Origin: Thermomicrobium sp. 4228-Ro
Lineage (GTDB): Bacteria > Chloroflexota > Chloroflexia > Thermomicrobiales > Thermomicrobiaceae
NCBI RefSeq assembly: GCF_026241205.1
Contig: NZ_JAPFQM010000006.1
Location: 310,001 to 374,000, forward strand
Direction: 5' to 3'
DNA length: 64,000 nt
The notes under the pieces are model-generated. The model did no database searches, was not told the origin of the DNA, and saw only the letters and a program-made list of their open reading frames with translations. The position numbers and the translations under genes are program-made. Position 1 is the stretch's first letter. Each line of letters opens with the position of its first letter. Below, piece by piece: positions 17,600-25,484 of this stretch.

Positions 17600-18592
17600 A
17601 TGACGGGTCATGCAACGCAACCGTCGGGGGTCATCTTGGCCAGCTATCCCGAGCGGAACGGGCGGCCGAGCGTCGTCTACCGCAACGCCGGTGACAGTTT
17701 TCTCCTCGTCGAGTTCGGCGAGATGGTGTTCGACCTGACGATGAGCTTCCGCGTCCTCGGGCTCGACGATGCGATCAAGCGCAGTCGACCAGCCGGGTTG
17801 ATCGAGACGATCCCGGCCTTACGGAGCGTCCTCATCAATTACGACTGCCGGCAGATCTCGGCCCGGGATCTCATCGACTTCGTCGAGGAGCAGTACGAGC
17901 ATCTGCCCCCCTTCGAGAACCTCGTCGTCCCGAGCCGGATCGTCGAGCTCCCGATCGCCTTCGACGACAAGTGGACGCGCGAGGCGATCGCCCGCTATGT
18001 CCAGTACCAGCGAGCCGACGCACCCAACATCATCGACGGCACGAACTCCAAGTACGCCGCCATGTACAACGGGCTGCGCGACGAGGAGGAGTTCTTCAGC
18101 TACATCATGGCGACCGACTGGTGGAACGCGGCACTCGGCTTCTTCCCGGGGTTGCCGTTCGCCTATCCGCTCGACCCGCGATACGCGGTCGTGTTGCCCA
18201 AGTACAACCCGACGCGACACTGGACACCAGCCGGAACCGTCGGCATCGCTGGGCCCTGTCTCGCGATCTACCCGGTCGAGTCGGCCGGTGGATATCAGAT
18301 CTTCGGTCACACCGTGCCGATCTACGATCCGCAGCAGCGCAATCCAGCCTTCCGCGAGAGCCCCGTCCTCCTACGCCCAGGCGACCGCCTGCGCTTCCGC
18401 CCACGGGTGACCGACGACGAACTGGAGGCCATGATCCAAGCGGTCTACGACGGCACGTACCAGTACCGAATCGACGAGACGGCGACCTTCGATGTCGGCG
18501 CCTATCTCCGCTTCCTCAAGGAGGTCGAACCGGAAGCGGAGGCGTTCCGACGCCGTCAGGCCGAGGCAGCTGCTCGGGTGCCGGTTCCGTGA
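17600..18592 (+). CDS. KipI/PxpB-like carboxyltransferase-domain subunit 1 (AHS1 family, long form)
   Basis: 330 residues, longer than the roughly 230 of 5-oxoprolinase subunit PxpB. AHS1 domain with GDSFLLVEFGEMVFDL, FVEEQYEHLPPFENLVVPSRIVELPIAFDD and the C-terminal core LGFFPGLPFAYPLDPRYAVV, PAGTVGIAGPCLAIYPVESAGGYQIFGHT. Family members form the ATP-dependent 5-oxoprolinase PxpBC with PxpA, and the same fold makes up the carboxyltransferase half of urea carboxylase. Extra segments at 130-175 and the C-terminus, and the neighbouring biotinyl carrier, favour a biotin-dependent version (inference). ATG 17600 follows GGAAGGAG; a longer frame upstream overlaps the carrier gene and is rejected. 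Confidence 0.85.
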   Translation: MTGHATQPSGVILASYPERNGRPSVVYRNAGDSFLLVEFGEMVFDLTMSFRVLGLDDAIKRSRPAGLIETIPALRSVLINYDCRQISARDLIDFVEEQYEHLPPFENLVVPSRIVELPIAFDDKWTREAIARYVQYQRADAPNIIDGTNSKYAAMYNGLRDEEEFFSYIMATDWWNAALGFFPGLPFAYPLDPRYAVVLPKYNPTRHWTPAGTVGIAGPCLAIYPVESAGGYQIFGHTVPIYDPQQRNPAFRESPVLLRPGDRLRFRPRVTDDELEAMIQAVYDGTYQYRIDETATFDVGAYLRFLKEVEPEAEAFRRRQAEAAARVPVP

Positions 18593-18621
18593 TGCTCGCC
18601 TGAACGTAGGGGAAGGTTGGT

Positions 18622-19620
18622 GTGGTCATGCTCGAGGTACGGAACGGCGGCTTCGAAACGACGGTACAGGACTATCCTGGCCGGATCGGGATGTTGTCGC
18701 TGGGGTTCGCTCCAGCTGGTCCGATGGACGACTACGCGTTCCGTTTCGCCAACGTACTGGTCGGAAATCCCCCCGGTGCCGCGGGCCTGGAGATCACCGC
18801 GGGCGGTCTCGTGGTCGCGTTCCACGACGAACGAGCTATCGCCGTCTGCGGAGCCGACATGGGCGCGCGACTCAACGGGCAGCCGATCGAACTCTGGCGT
18901 AGCTACCTCGTCCGCGCTGGTGACGTCCTGGAGTTCGACTATCTCCAGGGCGCGGGCTTCCGCACCTACCTCGCTGTGAGCGGGGGGATCGATGTCCCAC
19001 CGGTCCTCGGCAGCCGAGCGACCTATCTGCCGGGTGCGATCGGCGGTCTCGAGGGGCGCAAGCTGCAACAGGGCGACCGTTTGCCGCTCGGTGAGCCCAT
19101 GACCGATCCAGCCCAAGCAGCCGGTCGGCGAGTTCCCGCCTCGCTCGTGCCGACCTACCCCGGCTACAACGAGGTGTGGGAAGTCGAAGCAACGCGCGGT
19201 CCGCAGGCCGACCCGGACTATATGACTCCGGACGACATGGCTTTCTTCTTCTCGCACCATTGGAAACTCGATGCCGCTTCCAACCGAACCGGCTACCGAC
19301 TGGACATCCACAAGTGGCAGTGGGCCCGCACGAGCGGTGGTGCCGGTGGCGGTCACCCATCCAACATTCTCGACAACGGCTATCCGGTCGGCGCGGTGAA
19401 CGTCTGCGGCGACCAGCCGATCATCCTCTGCATCGACGGGCCGACGCTGGGCGGCTTCATCTGCAACGCCGTGGTCGCCAAGGCAGCGATGTGGAAACTG
19501 GGACAGATGGTTCCTGGCTGGAGTTACATCCGTTTCAAGGAAGTCACCCTCGAAGAAGCGATCGCACTGGTGAAGAAGCAAGACGAGACGATCCACGAGA
19601 GCAACCTCGAAAGGAGCTGA
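18622..19620 (+). CDS. KipA/PxpC-like carboxyltransferase-domain subunit 2 (AHS2 family)
   Basis: 332 residues, normal KipA/PxpC length. Seen: VRNGGFETTVQDYPGRIGMLSLGFAPAGPMDDYAFRFANVLVGN, LEITAGGLVVAF, AVCGADMGARLNG, and C-terminal GYPVGAVNVCGDQPIILCIDGPTLGGF. It pairs with the preceding AHS1 protein. Start GTG 18622 has AGGGGAAGG five bases upstream; ATG 18628 is the alternative. Confidence 0.9.
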   Translation: MVMLEVRNGGFETTVQDYPGRIGMLSLGFAPAGPMDDYAFRFANVLVGNPPGAAGLEITAGGLVVAFHDERAIAVCGADMGARLNGQPIELWRSYLVRAGDVLEFDYLQGAGFRTYLAVSGGIDVPPVLGSRATYLPGAIGGLEGRKLQQGDRLPLGEPMTDPAQAAGRRVPASLVPTYPGYNEVWEVEATRGPQADPDYMTPDDMAFFFSHHWKLDAASNRTGYRLDIHKWQWARTSGGAGGGHPSNILDNGYPVGAVNVCGDQPIILCIDGPTLGGFICNAVVAKAAMWKLGQMVPGWSYIRFKEVTLEEAIALVKKQDETIHESNLERS

Positions 19621-19623
19621 TCC

Positions 19624-20397
19624 ATGGCCCGCGTCATCGACATCAACTGCGACATGGGCGAAAGCTTCGGTCGCTGGACGCTCGGCAACGATGCGGCACT
19701 GATGCCCTCCATCACCTCAGCGAACATCGCCTGCGGCTGGCACGCCGGCGATCCGGCCGTTATGCGGCAGACGGTCGAACTCGCCGTCGCACACGGCGTC
19801 GGTATCGGTGCTCATGTCGGCTTTCCCGACCTCCTCGGCTTCGGCCGTCGCCGCATCGACGTCACGCCGCAGGAGGTCTATGACTATACGCTGTACCAAG
19901 CTGGTGCCCTGCAAGCGTTCGCGCAGGCAGCCGGCTCGCGGCTCCAGCACGTCAAGCCGCACGGAGCGTTCTACGTCATGTGCTCGCAGAACGAAGAACT
20001 GTGTGAAGCGCTCTGCCGGGCGATCAAAGCACTCGGCAACGGGATCGCGCTCGTGATGATGGGCGATATCGCTCCGCGGGTCGCTGCCTCGGTCGGTATC
20101 CCGATGGCGCGCGAGGGTTACATCGATCTGAACTACAACCGGCAGGGGCAACTGGTGCTCGAGCGTCGCAAGCAGGCCTGGGATCCCGAGGAGGTCGCCC
20201 GGCGCGCCGTGGAGCTGGTCCTGCACGGTCGTATCCCGACGATCGAGGGGGAGACGCTCCAGGCCGAGGTGGAGACGATCTGTATCCACGGCGACGCGCC
20301 GAACGCGCCGGAGATCGCCCAGCGAGTGCGCCAGCGGTTGGAGGAAGCTGGTGTCATCGTCCGGCCACTCGGCACCGGAATGACGGCGAGAGCCTGA
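19624..20397 (+). CDS. pxpA: 5-oxoprolinase subunit PxpA (LamB/YcsF family)
   Basis: 257-residue TIM-barrel-like hydrolase. Motifs: IDINCDMGESFGRWTLGND, SANIACGWHAGDPAVMRQTVELA, GIGAHVGFPDLLGFGRR, HVKPHGAFYV, EGYIDLNYNRQGQLVLE and ICIHGDAPNAPEIAQ. In the characterised system PxpA with PxpBC opens 5-oxoproline to glutamate using ATP. Here it is separated by 3 bp from the KipA-like gene. The actual ring-opened substrate may be 5-oxoproline or a related lactam. Confidence 0.92.
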   Translation: MARVIDINCDMGESFGRWTLGNDAALMPSITSANIACGWHAGDPAVMRQTVELAVAHGVGIGAHVGFPDLLGFGRRRIDVTPQEVYDYTLYQAGALQAFAQAAGSRLQHVKPHGAFYVMCSQNEELCEALCRAIKALGNGIALVMMGDIAPRVAASVGIPMAREGYIDLNYNRQGQLVLERRKQAWDPEEVARRAVELVLHGRIPTIEGETLQAEVETICIHGDAPNAPEIAQRVRQRLEEAGVIVRPLGTGMTARA

Positions 20398-20450
20398 GTG
20401 GGACGGTAGGAGTTTCCGGATATCGAGAAGGGTAAGGAGGGAGAGGTCGC

Positions 20451-21065
20451 ATGCAGTCGGTCGTTCTCGCCGATCTGACGATGCCGCGCAGCTGGCGGGC
20501 CAACGCGAATGCGCGCCTGTTGACGAGCGCTGCGCTCGTCGTGGCCGGGAGCGTCCTCACGGCACTGGCTGCGCACGTATCGATTCCGCTGCCGTTCACC
20601 CCGGTTCCGATCACGGGGCAGACGTTCGCGGTGCTCCTGGTCGGTGCTGCTCTCGGCAGCCGGCGCGGTGCAGCCAGCATGGCGCTCTACCTGGCCGAGG
20701 GCCTGGCCGGACTGCCGGTCTTCGCGGGCGGGAAGGCTGGTCTAGCCGTCCTCCTCGGGCCGACCGGTGGATACCTCATCGGCTTCATCGCGGCGGCGTT
20801 CGTCACCGGCTGGCTGGCCGAGCGAGGCTGGGACCGCCGGCCGCTGACCACGGCCTTGGCGATGGTTCTCGGGAATCTCGTGATCTACCTCTTCGGGGTC
20901 TCCTGGCTCGCTGTTTTCGTCGGCATCAGCAAGGCACCGCTCCTCGGTATGATCCCCTTCTTGCCAGGGGACCTTCTGAAGATCCTCTTGGCCACTGCCG
21001 CGCTGCCGGGTGCCTGGTGGATCGTCCAGCGCAGCGGCATGGCTGGGCTCACCGCACAGCGGTAG
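20451..21065 (+). CDS. bioY: Biotin ECF transporter S component
   Basis: 204-residue integral membrane protein of the BioY family, six hydrophobic segments, with VSIPLPFTPVPITGQTFAVLLVGAALGSRRGA and GLPVFAGGKAGLAVLLGPTGGYLIGF. Captures biotin for import, either with a shared ECF energising module or alone. Placement at the end of the importer/KipI-KipA operon points to supply of the biotinyl carrier. ATG 20451 with AAGGAGGGAGAGG. Confidence 0.95.
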   Translation: MQSVVLADLTMPRSWRANANARLLTSAALVVAGSVLTALAAHVSIPLPFTPVPITGQTFAVLLVGAALGSRRGAASMALYLAEGLAGLPVFAGGKAGLAVLLGPTGGYLIGFIAAAFVTGWLAERGWDRRPLTTALAMVLGNLVIYLFGVSWLAVFVGISKAPLLGMIPFLPGDLLKILLATAALPGAWWIVQRSGMAGLTAQR

Positions 21066-21308
21066 CGCACCAGCGCGAGCGGAATACCTCGATCGGGAGC
21101 CGTCGGCAGTCACCGGCGGCCCCGGTCTCGTTCGGCTGCCGAGAGCCTCGAGCGCGCGGGACGCTCCCTTGAGTACTCCCGGTTTCGCTTCCACGAAACC
21201 TCGCACACATGTGGCACAGTCCGCTCAATGCCATGCACAGAGCGGCTCCACCATTCACCGTGCAGCGAGGGAGCGGGAACGCCGCAGTCGCTGCCAGGAA
21301 CGATTCAT

Positions 21309-22190
21309 CTAGAGGCGGAGGCTGAAGAGGCTGGGGTCTTCACCAAGCTGCCGGAGAAGCTTCTGCGTATACCGTACGATATCCTCGGAGCTGAGGCTCG
21401 TTTCCACCCAAAGTTGATTGGGCAACGCATGTCCGGAAAGGAAGTTCTTTCCACTCGGGTGCCTCGGCTCAGTATGCACGAGATACCGCGTCGGGCCGAG
21501 GAGTATCGGGCACACTGCACTCGTCAACTTCCCCCGTGTAACCAGCCATTCGGCGACTTCGACGAGCAGTGACTTCCACGTCTTCAGGTCGCGCTCGCTG
21601 CCGTCCGGAAAGCGAAGGCACCGCGGTGGGGGATCACCGAGTTTCGGCCGTAGCCCAGCCAGCGATCGCCAGCTATCGGGCGGCGGCGGAGGGGGCGACG
21701 GCGTCTCGCGCAGGAACAGCGGCCGCCAGAGCGCCTCGGCCAGCGCGACGGCGATCGCTGGGACGGTGCGCTTGCTGTCGGCCAGGTCGATAGCGTACCG
21801 GGGCTGTTTCAAGTCCCTCGGATCGTAGAGGAGCCAGCGGCACCCATCCGTCACACCGACGGCGCGCGGGGCGGCTCCCTGGCGCTGGAGTTCCCAGGCA
21901 TAGCTCAGCGCTGCCGAGTGACCGATCTCCAGCTTCTGGCCCAGCCGCTTCGCCTCCAGCACCAAGACTGGCTGCCCATCGACCCGGAGGACGTAGTCGG
22001 CGACCCCGCTCCCCGCACGCACTTCGACCTGAACGGCCGCTGGATCGTCGGTCGCCCAACCGAGCGTCTGCAGCAAGGGATCGATCAGCGAGACCCGCGT
22101 CTGTGCCTCGCTCGTCTCCAGGAGTCCTCGGTACTCCTGCATCCGCTGCCGCAAGCGCTCGATGAGCGCACACAGGTTCTCCAACACCAT
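21309..22190 (-). CDS. Type I restriction HsdR-N-like nuclease domain protein
   Basis: 293 residues. N-terminal PD-(D/E)XK-type domain as in the N-domain of type I restriction HsdR: TRVSLIDPLLQTLGW, AVQVEVRAGSGVADYVLRVDGQPVLVLEAKRLG (Asp and Glu-x-Lys visible), then GVTDGCRWLLYD. No helicase part follows; the second half has a proline-rich hinge and an unassigned domain. It may be a solitary nuclease or a regulator that kept the fold. ATG 22190 is preferred to a longer frame because TACACT at 22206-22211 lies just upstream. It is downstream of parA-parB with a 152-bp gap. Confidence 0.75.
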   Translation of the reverse strand: MVLENLCALIERLRQRMQEYRGLLETSEAQTRVSLIDPLLQTLGWATDDPAAVQVEVRAGSGVADYVLRVDGQPVLVLEAKRLGQKLEIGHSAALSYAWELQRQGAAPRAVGVTDGCRWLLYDPRDLKQPRYAIDLADSKRTVPAIAVALAEALWRPLFLRETPSPPPPPPDSWRSLAGLRPKLGDPPPRCLRFPDGSERDLKTWKSLLVEVAEWLVTRGKLTSAVCPILLGPTRYLVHTEPRHPSGKNFLSGHALPNQLWVETSLSSEDIVRYTQKLLRQLGEDPSLFSLRL

Positions 22191-22205
22191 TGCACCTCTC
22201 GGGTG

Positions 22206-22211
22206 AGTGTA
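22206..22211 (-). promoter_or_regulatory. -10 element for the HsdR-N-like gene
   Basis: TACACT on the minus strand, 15 bp before the chosen ATG at 22190. It implies an own promoter separate from parAB and a very short leader. Confidence 0.35.
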
Positions 22212-22342
22212 GCGGACGAGCGGGAAATCGCTCAAGAGCGGAGTGTCCGATCCAGCCGCTCCAGCGTCCAGGCACCGGAGCGCATGCGACGCAGCGACGG
22301 GTGGACGAGTCCGCCTCGTGCTGCTCGGCGGTGCGGGAGGAG

Positions 22343-23347
22343 TCAGCGCAGGAGCTGGTCAGGATCCGGCGCGGAACGACTCGCCAGGGCGCGCCAGCGC
22401 AGCAGCGCCGGGCGGAGCCGCTGGAACGCTTCGACGATGACCTGCCGTTCGGCCTCGTCCAGGGCCGCCGGATCGGTCGTATCCAGTAACTGGCGCAGGC
22501 GCTCGAGCGCGGCGACGAGCTCGCTGACCGGTGAGGCACGCCGGGTCACCGCAGGAGTTCGCGGCGATGGGCGTGGGCTGGAACGCACGAGCGAGCGCAG
22601 CTGCCCGATAAGTTCCTCCGGCGGGAGTGCCGCGAGCTCTGGCCGGGTACGGAGTGCGCGGGCGAGTCGCTCGATCTCCGCTTGCGCGAGGCCGTCCTGC
22701 TCGATCAGCTGGGCCACCGCGATCTGCAGCGGCTCGGGGAGTCCCTGGAGCGGTCGCGTCTGCTTTTCCGAGAGTCGACCGGCCCGGATCGCTTCCTGCA
22801 CCGGTTCCGGCAGCTTCTCCGTGGCGAGGAGCTGGAACAGCCGGCTGCGCTTGATCCCGACCGCTTCGGCGACCTGCTCCCAGGGCACGTCACCGAGCTG
22901 CTGCTTGAGCCGACGGAGCGCGGCGGCACGGTCGAGCGCGTTCAGATCCTCGCGGAGGATGTTCTCCATCAGCTGCTGGACGAGCCGCTGCTCGTCGCTT
23001 ACCTCCCGGACGATGGCCGGGATGCTGGTGAGGCCAGCCAGCTGCGCAGCCCGCCAACGACGCTCGCCGTGGATGATGACGTACCGGTCGCGCGTCGCGT
23101 CGTAGCGCACCGCGATCGGCTGGAGGACACCCTGCAGACGGATCGAGGCTGCGAGCTCCTCGAGCCGCTCCGGGTCGAAAGTACGCCGGGGCTGCTCCGG
23201 ATCCGGCTCGATCCGATCGAGCGCGATCTCGCGCGCTTCGGTCAGCTCGCGCGTGCCGCGTGCCTGCGGCGAGGTGTCGGCGAGGAGGTCTTCGACCGTG
23301 AAGCGACGGCGACGGGTGGTTGTACGGGAGATGGGCACCTCAGACAC
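22343..23347 (-). CDS. parB: Chromosome/plasmid partitioning protein ParB
   Basis: 334-residue ParB/Spo0J family CTPase and centromere-binding protein. Seen: IEPDPEQPRRTFDPERLEELAASIRLQGVLQPIAVR, the GERRWRAAQLAGLTSIPAIV motif of the CTP-binding domain, QLMENILREDLNALDRAAALRRL, the helix-turn-helix WEQVAEAVGIKRSRLFQLLATEKLPEPVQEAI, and a C-terminal dimer part. The start overlaps the parA stop by 8 bp. No consensus parS site was found by eye, so whether this is the chromosomal or a megaplasmid copy is open. Confidence 0.92.
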   Translation of the reverse strand: MSEVPISRTTTRRRRFTVEDLLADTSPQARGTRELTEAREIALDRIEPDPEQPRRTFDPERLEELAASIRLQGVLQPIAVRYDATRDRYVIIHGERRWRAAQLAGLTSIPAIVREVSDEQRLVQQLMENILREDLNALDRAAALRRLKQQLGDVPWEQVAEAVGIKRSRLFQLLATEKLPEPVQEAIRAGRLSEKQTRPLQGLPEPLQIAVAQLIEQDGLAQAEIERLARALRTRPELAALPPEELIGQLRSLVRSSPRPSPRTPAVTRRASPVSELVAALERLRQLLDTTDPAALDEAERQVIVEAFQRLRPALLRWRALASRSAPDPDQLLR

Positions 23348-24122
23348 GGCTCGTGCTCCCGACCATCTCGGCGATGGCTGCTGCAGCTTGACGGTAGGCC
23401 GCCGCCAACGGCGAGCGCGGCTGGTACTGCAGGATCGAGGTATGTTCGGCTACTGCCTCGGCCCCCTTGACGGAAAGCGGGATACTCGGCAAGAGCGGGA
23501 GATCGGGAAAGCGCTCGCGCAGCGTCGCCAGCATGTCAGCAACGAGGCGCGAGGAATGGTGCACCTTGGTCGGCAAGAAGCCGAGGACGGTGAGGCGCGG
23601 GTTGAGCCGGCGCACCCGGTTAACCGTCTCGAACAGACGCCGCAGCACCATGAGCGAGAGCGGGTGCGGCTCGATCGGAATGACGAGGGCCGTGGCAGCG
23701 ACCAGGATGTTGACGCTCAGGATATTGAGCGCCGGTGGGCTGTCGATGAGGACGTAGTCGTAGGGCAGGGGTTCAGCCGCAGCGAGCGCGTGCGCCAACC
23801 GCCGCTCGCGCTCGAGTGCGTTCAAGAGTTCCAGCTCGGCGGCAGCCAGATCCGGATGGCTGGGGACGAGGTCGAACCCGTCGATCCGCGTCGACACAAT
23901 GACCTCGCTGAGGGGAAGGGGATCTTCGACGAGCAAGTCGTAGACCGAGACTGCCAGGCGCGCGATGTCGATCCCGAGCGCCATCGTGAGGCTGGCTTGC
24001 GGGTCGAGGTCGAGGGCGAGGACACGGTGTCCCCGCTCGGCGAGTGCAGCTCCGACGTTGAGCGTGCTGGTCGTCTTGGCAGTCCCACCCTTCTGGTTGA
24101 AGAACGCGATGACTGGCGTCAC
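23340..24122 (-). CDS. parA: Partitioning ATPase ParA
   Basis: 260-residue deviant-Walker ATPase: VIAFFNQKGGTAKTTSTLNVGAALA (signature Lys in KGGTAKT), VLALDLDPQASLTMALG, YDYVLIDSPPALNILSVN, VLGFLPTKVHHSS. Moves ParB-parS complexes over the nucleoid. GTG start at 24122 with GGGAGCGG upstream gives the usual short N-terminus; a longer frame adds 34 unrelated residues. Confidence 0.93.
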   Translation of the reverse strand: MTPVIAFFNQKGGTAKTTSTLNVGAALAERGHRVLALDLDPQASLTMALGIDIARLAVSVYDLLVEDPLPLSEVIVSTRIDGFDLVPSHPDLAAAELELLNALERERRLAHALAAAEPLPYDYVLIDSPPALNILSVNILVAATALVIPIEPHPLSLMVLRRLFETVNRVRRLNPRLTVLGFLPTKVHHSSRLVADMLATLRERFPDLPLLPSIPLSVKGAEAVAEHTSILQYQPRSPLAAAYRQAAAAIAEMVGSTSRV

Positions 24123-24447
24123 GACCCGCTCCCGCTGTACGGACACCCGCAGAGGAAGGCTACCAGAGGTCAGCGCCGGTGTCCAGGAGCGCAGGACGGT
24201 TCCCATCCCCTCCGGCACCTCCACCGCCCCGAATTTGTCTCGAAGCTGAACCAGAGCGGAGACACGCTGAGCCCAGCGAGCGGCACCTGATGCTGCCCGA
24301 CGAGCGCGTCCCGATGCCGAAGGTCGGGTGCATGCTGGTCACTCGAACTGCACGACCACCGCTGATCCGCGGCAGGCTGACGCGTGCCTCACCCACCTGG
24401 ACCGAGAGAACGGGCAAGCTCCCTTTCCCGCGCCTGTCGGCGCGGCT

Positions 24448-24467
24448 GGGCGAGGCACGCCTCGCCC
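24448..24467. repeat. Palindrome, right end of repeat unit 1
   Basis: GGGCGAGGC-AC-GCCTCGCCC, perfect 9-bp arms; followed by CCCTAC, the reverse complement of the GTAGGG that starts left ends. Confidence 0.7.
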
Positions 24468-24545
24468 CTACAGAGCGTGGCCAATGAGGGACGATCACCT
24501 GCGCACCGCCCACCTGCGGCCGAGAGACCACCGCCATCCCTGTAG

Positions 24546-24565
24546 GGGTCAGGCGTGCCTGACCC
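24546..24565. repeat. Palindrome, left end of repeat unit 2
   Basis: GGGTCAGGC-GT-GCCTGACCC, perfect 9-bp arms. Confidence 0.7.
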
Positions 24566-24724
24566 GTCCGGCCCGCCAGGGCCGGAAACCGCCCCCGTTC
24601 CCGCGTCTGCTGCGCGGACAGGCCAGGCACGCTTCACCTCTACACGGGAATGGGCCATGGCCGATCAAGAACGGTTCCCTACGCGTTGCCCACCGGCCCG
24701 AACTGACCACCGCGGTTCCAGTAG

Positions 24725-24744
24725 GGGTCACGCGTGCGTGACCC
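24725..24744. repeat. Palindrome, left end of repeat unit 3
   Basis: GGGTCACGC-GT-GCGTGACCC, perfect 9-bp arms; differs from unit 2 by a paired change (G to C in one arm, C to G in the other). Confidence 0.7.
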
Positions 24745-24820
24745 AGCCGGGCCGTCAGACCCGGGAACGAACCACGTACCCGTACCTTCCGGCGTGGATC
24801 GGCGCGGTAGGCTTGCGGCC

Positions 24821-24898
24821 ACCCTCACCCCCAGCCCCCTCTCCCGGACGGTGCGGGAGAGGGAGCGGCGAGCGCCAGCGAGCCCGGGGTGAGGGGTG
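24821..24898. repeat. Second dispersed repeat family, inserted beside unit 3
   Basis: A 78-bp element bounded by CCCTCACCCC and GGGGTGAGGG inverted ends and containing CCCTCTCCCG-GACGGTG-CGGGAGAGGG (24837-24863), perfect 10-bp arms. Sequences starting CCCTCACCCCCAGCCCC are common intergenic elements in Chloroflexota genomes (general knowledge). It replaces the expected right half of repeat unit 3. Confidence 0.7.
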
Positions 24899-24973
24899 TC
24901 GTACCGGCACGCAACACCGACGGTCGCCTGCCGGTCGCCCACCGGCCCGCATCGACCACCGTCACCCCTGTAG

Positions 24974-24993
24974 GGGTCAGGCGTGCGTGACCC
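24974..24993. repeat. Palindrome, left end of repeat unit 4
   Basis: GGGTCAGGC-GT-GCGTGACCC, one mismatch; the unit closes with GGGCGACG-CACA-CGTCGCCC near 25045-25065, the inverted right end. Confidence 0.65.
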
Positions 24994-25147
24994 AGCCGGG
25001 CCGTCAGGCCCGGGAACGAACCACGTACCCGTACCTTCCGGCGCGGCCGGGCGACGCACACGTCGCCCCGACCAGGGTGCGGCTGGTAAGGGATGCTTGC
25101 CTATGGATCGATCACCCACGGGGAAGAGACCACTACCATCCCCGTAG

Positions 25148-25167
25148 GGGTCAGGCACGCCCGACCT
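25148..25167. repeat. Palindrome, left end of repeat unit 5
   Basis: GGGTCAGGC-AC-GCCCGACCT, imperfect; the right half of this unit is not recognisable. Confidence 0.5.
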
Positions 25168-25258
25168 GTCCGGCCCGGTAAGGCTGAGGCGCCCGCACTG
25201 CGCTCGCACCGCGAGCCCGGCTGGGTGCAGTCTGCTGCGCCCACACGCGGACGACGGC

Positions 25259-25435
25259 TCACCCGCCTGCAGCCGCCGGCGCACCACCGCCGCACTCGAG
25301 GTGCGCGAACGCTGCGTTCACGAAGGCAGCCAGCGCCACCAGGAGGAAGAGGATCAGCACGACGAGCAACACCAGCACCAGCCGCCGGATCCAGACGACC
25401 TCCCAGGGTATCGGCTGGGGAGACTGACTGCTCAT
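25259..25435 (-). CDS. Small single-pass membrane protein, 58 residues
   Basis: Starts MSSQSPQPIPWEVVWIRR, then one hydrophobic helix LVLVLLVVLILFLLVALAAF and an outward tail ending HLECGGGAPAAAGG. ATG 25435 has GAGGTGG seven bases upstream, and the frame ends at a TGA just before the repeat array. It is the last of four same-strand genes for membrane or secreted proteins (25.2-27.7 kb). No family recognised. Confidence 0.65.
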   Translation of the reverse strand: MSSQSPQPIPWEVVWIRRLVLVLLVVLILFLLVALAAFVNAAFAHLECGGGAPAAAGG

Positions 25436-25484
25436 CACGTACCCACCTCGTACGACCAGTCACCGTTCCCGAAGGCATCATGCG

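Larger units (their letters stand above)
24360..25190. repeat. Array of REPIN-like palindromic repeats
   Basis: About 800 bp downstream of the divergent parA start with no credible gene. Roughly five degenerate copies of a 100-130-bp unit. Each has a left palindrome such as GTAGGGGTCAGGCGTGCCTG and, in better copies, an inverted right palindrome such as GGGCGAGGCACGCCTCGCCC, joined by a shared body reading CCGTCAGGCCCGGGAACGAA then CCACGTACCCGTACCTTCCG. Two inverted hairpins per unit is the REPIN/MITE layout. The open frames across this stretch on both strands are by-products of the GC-rich repeats. Confidence 0.8.

Noticed and set aside
24360-25190. Possible CRISPR array in the repeat region
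   Set aside because: Units are 100-130 bp, differ in length and carry inverted ends; no regular repeat-spacer spacing.
24179-25287. Several overlapping open reading frames of 60-200 codons across the repeat array
   Set aside because: They are on both strands, low in complexity, and their repeats follow the palindromic DNA units rather than protein heptads or domains.
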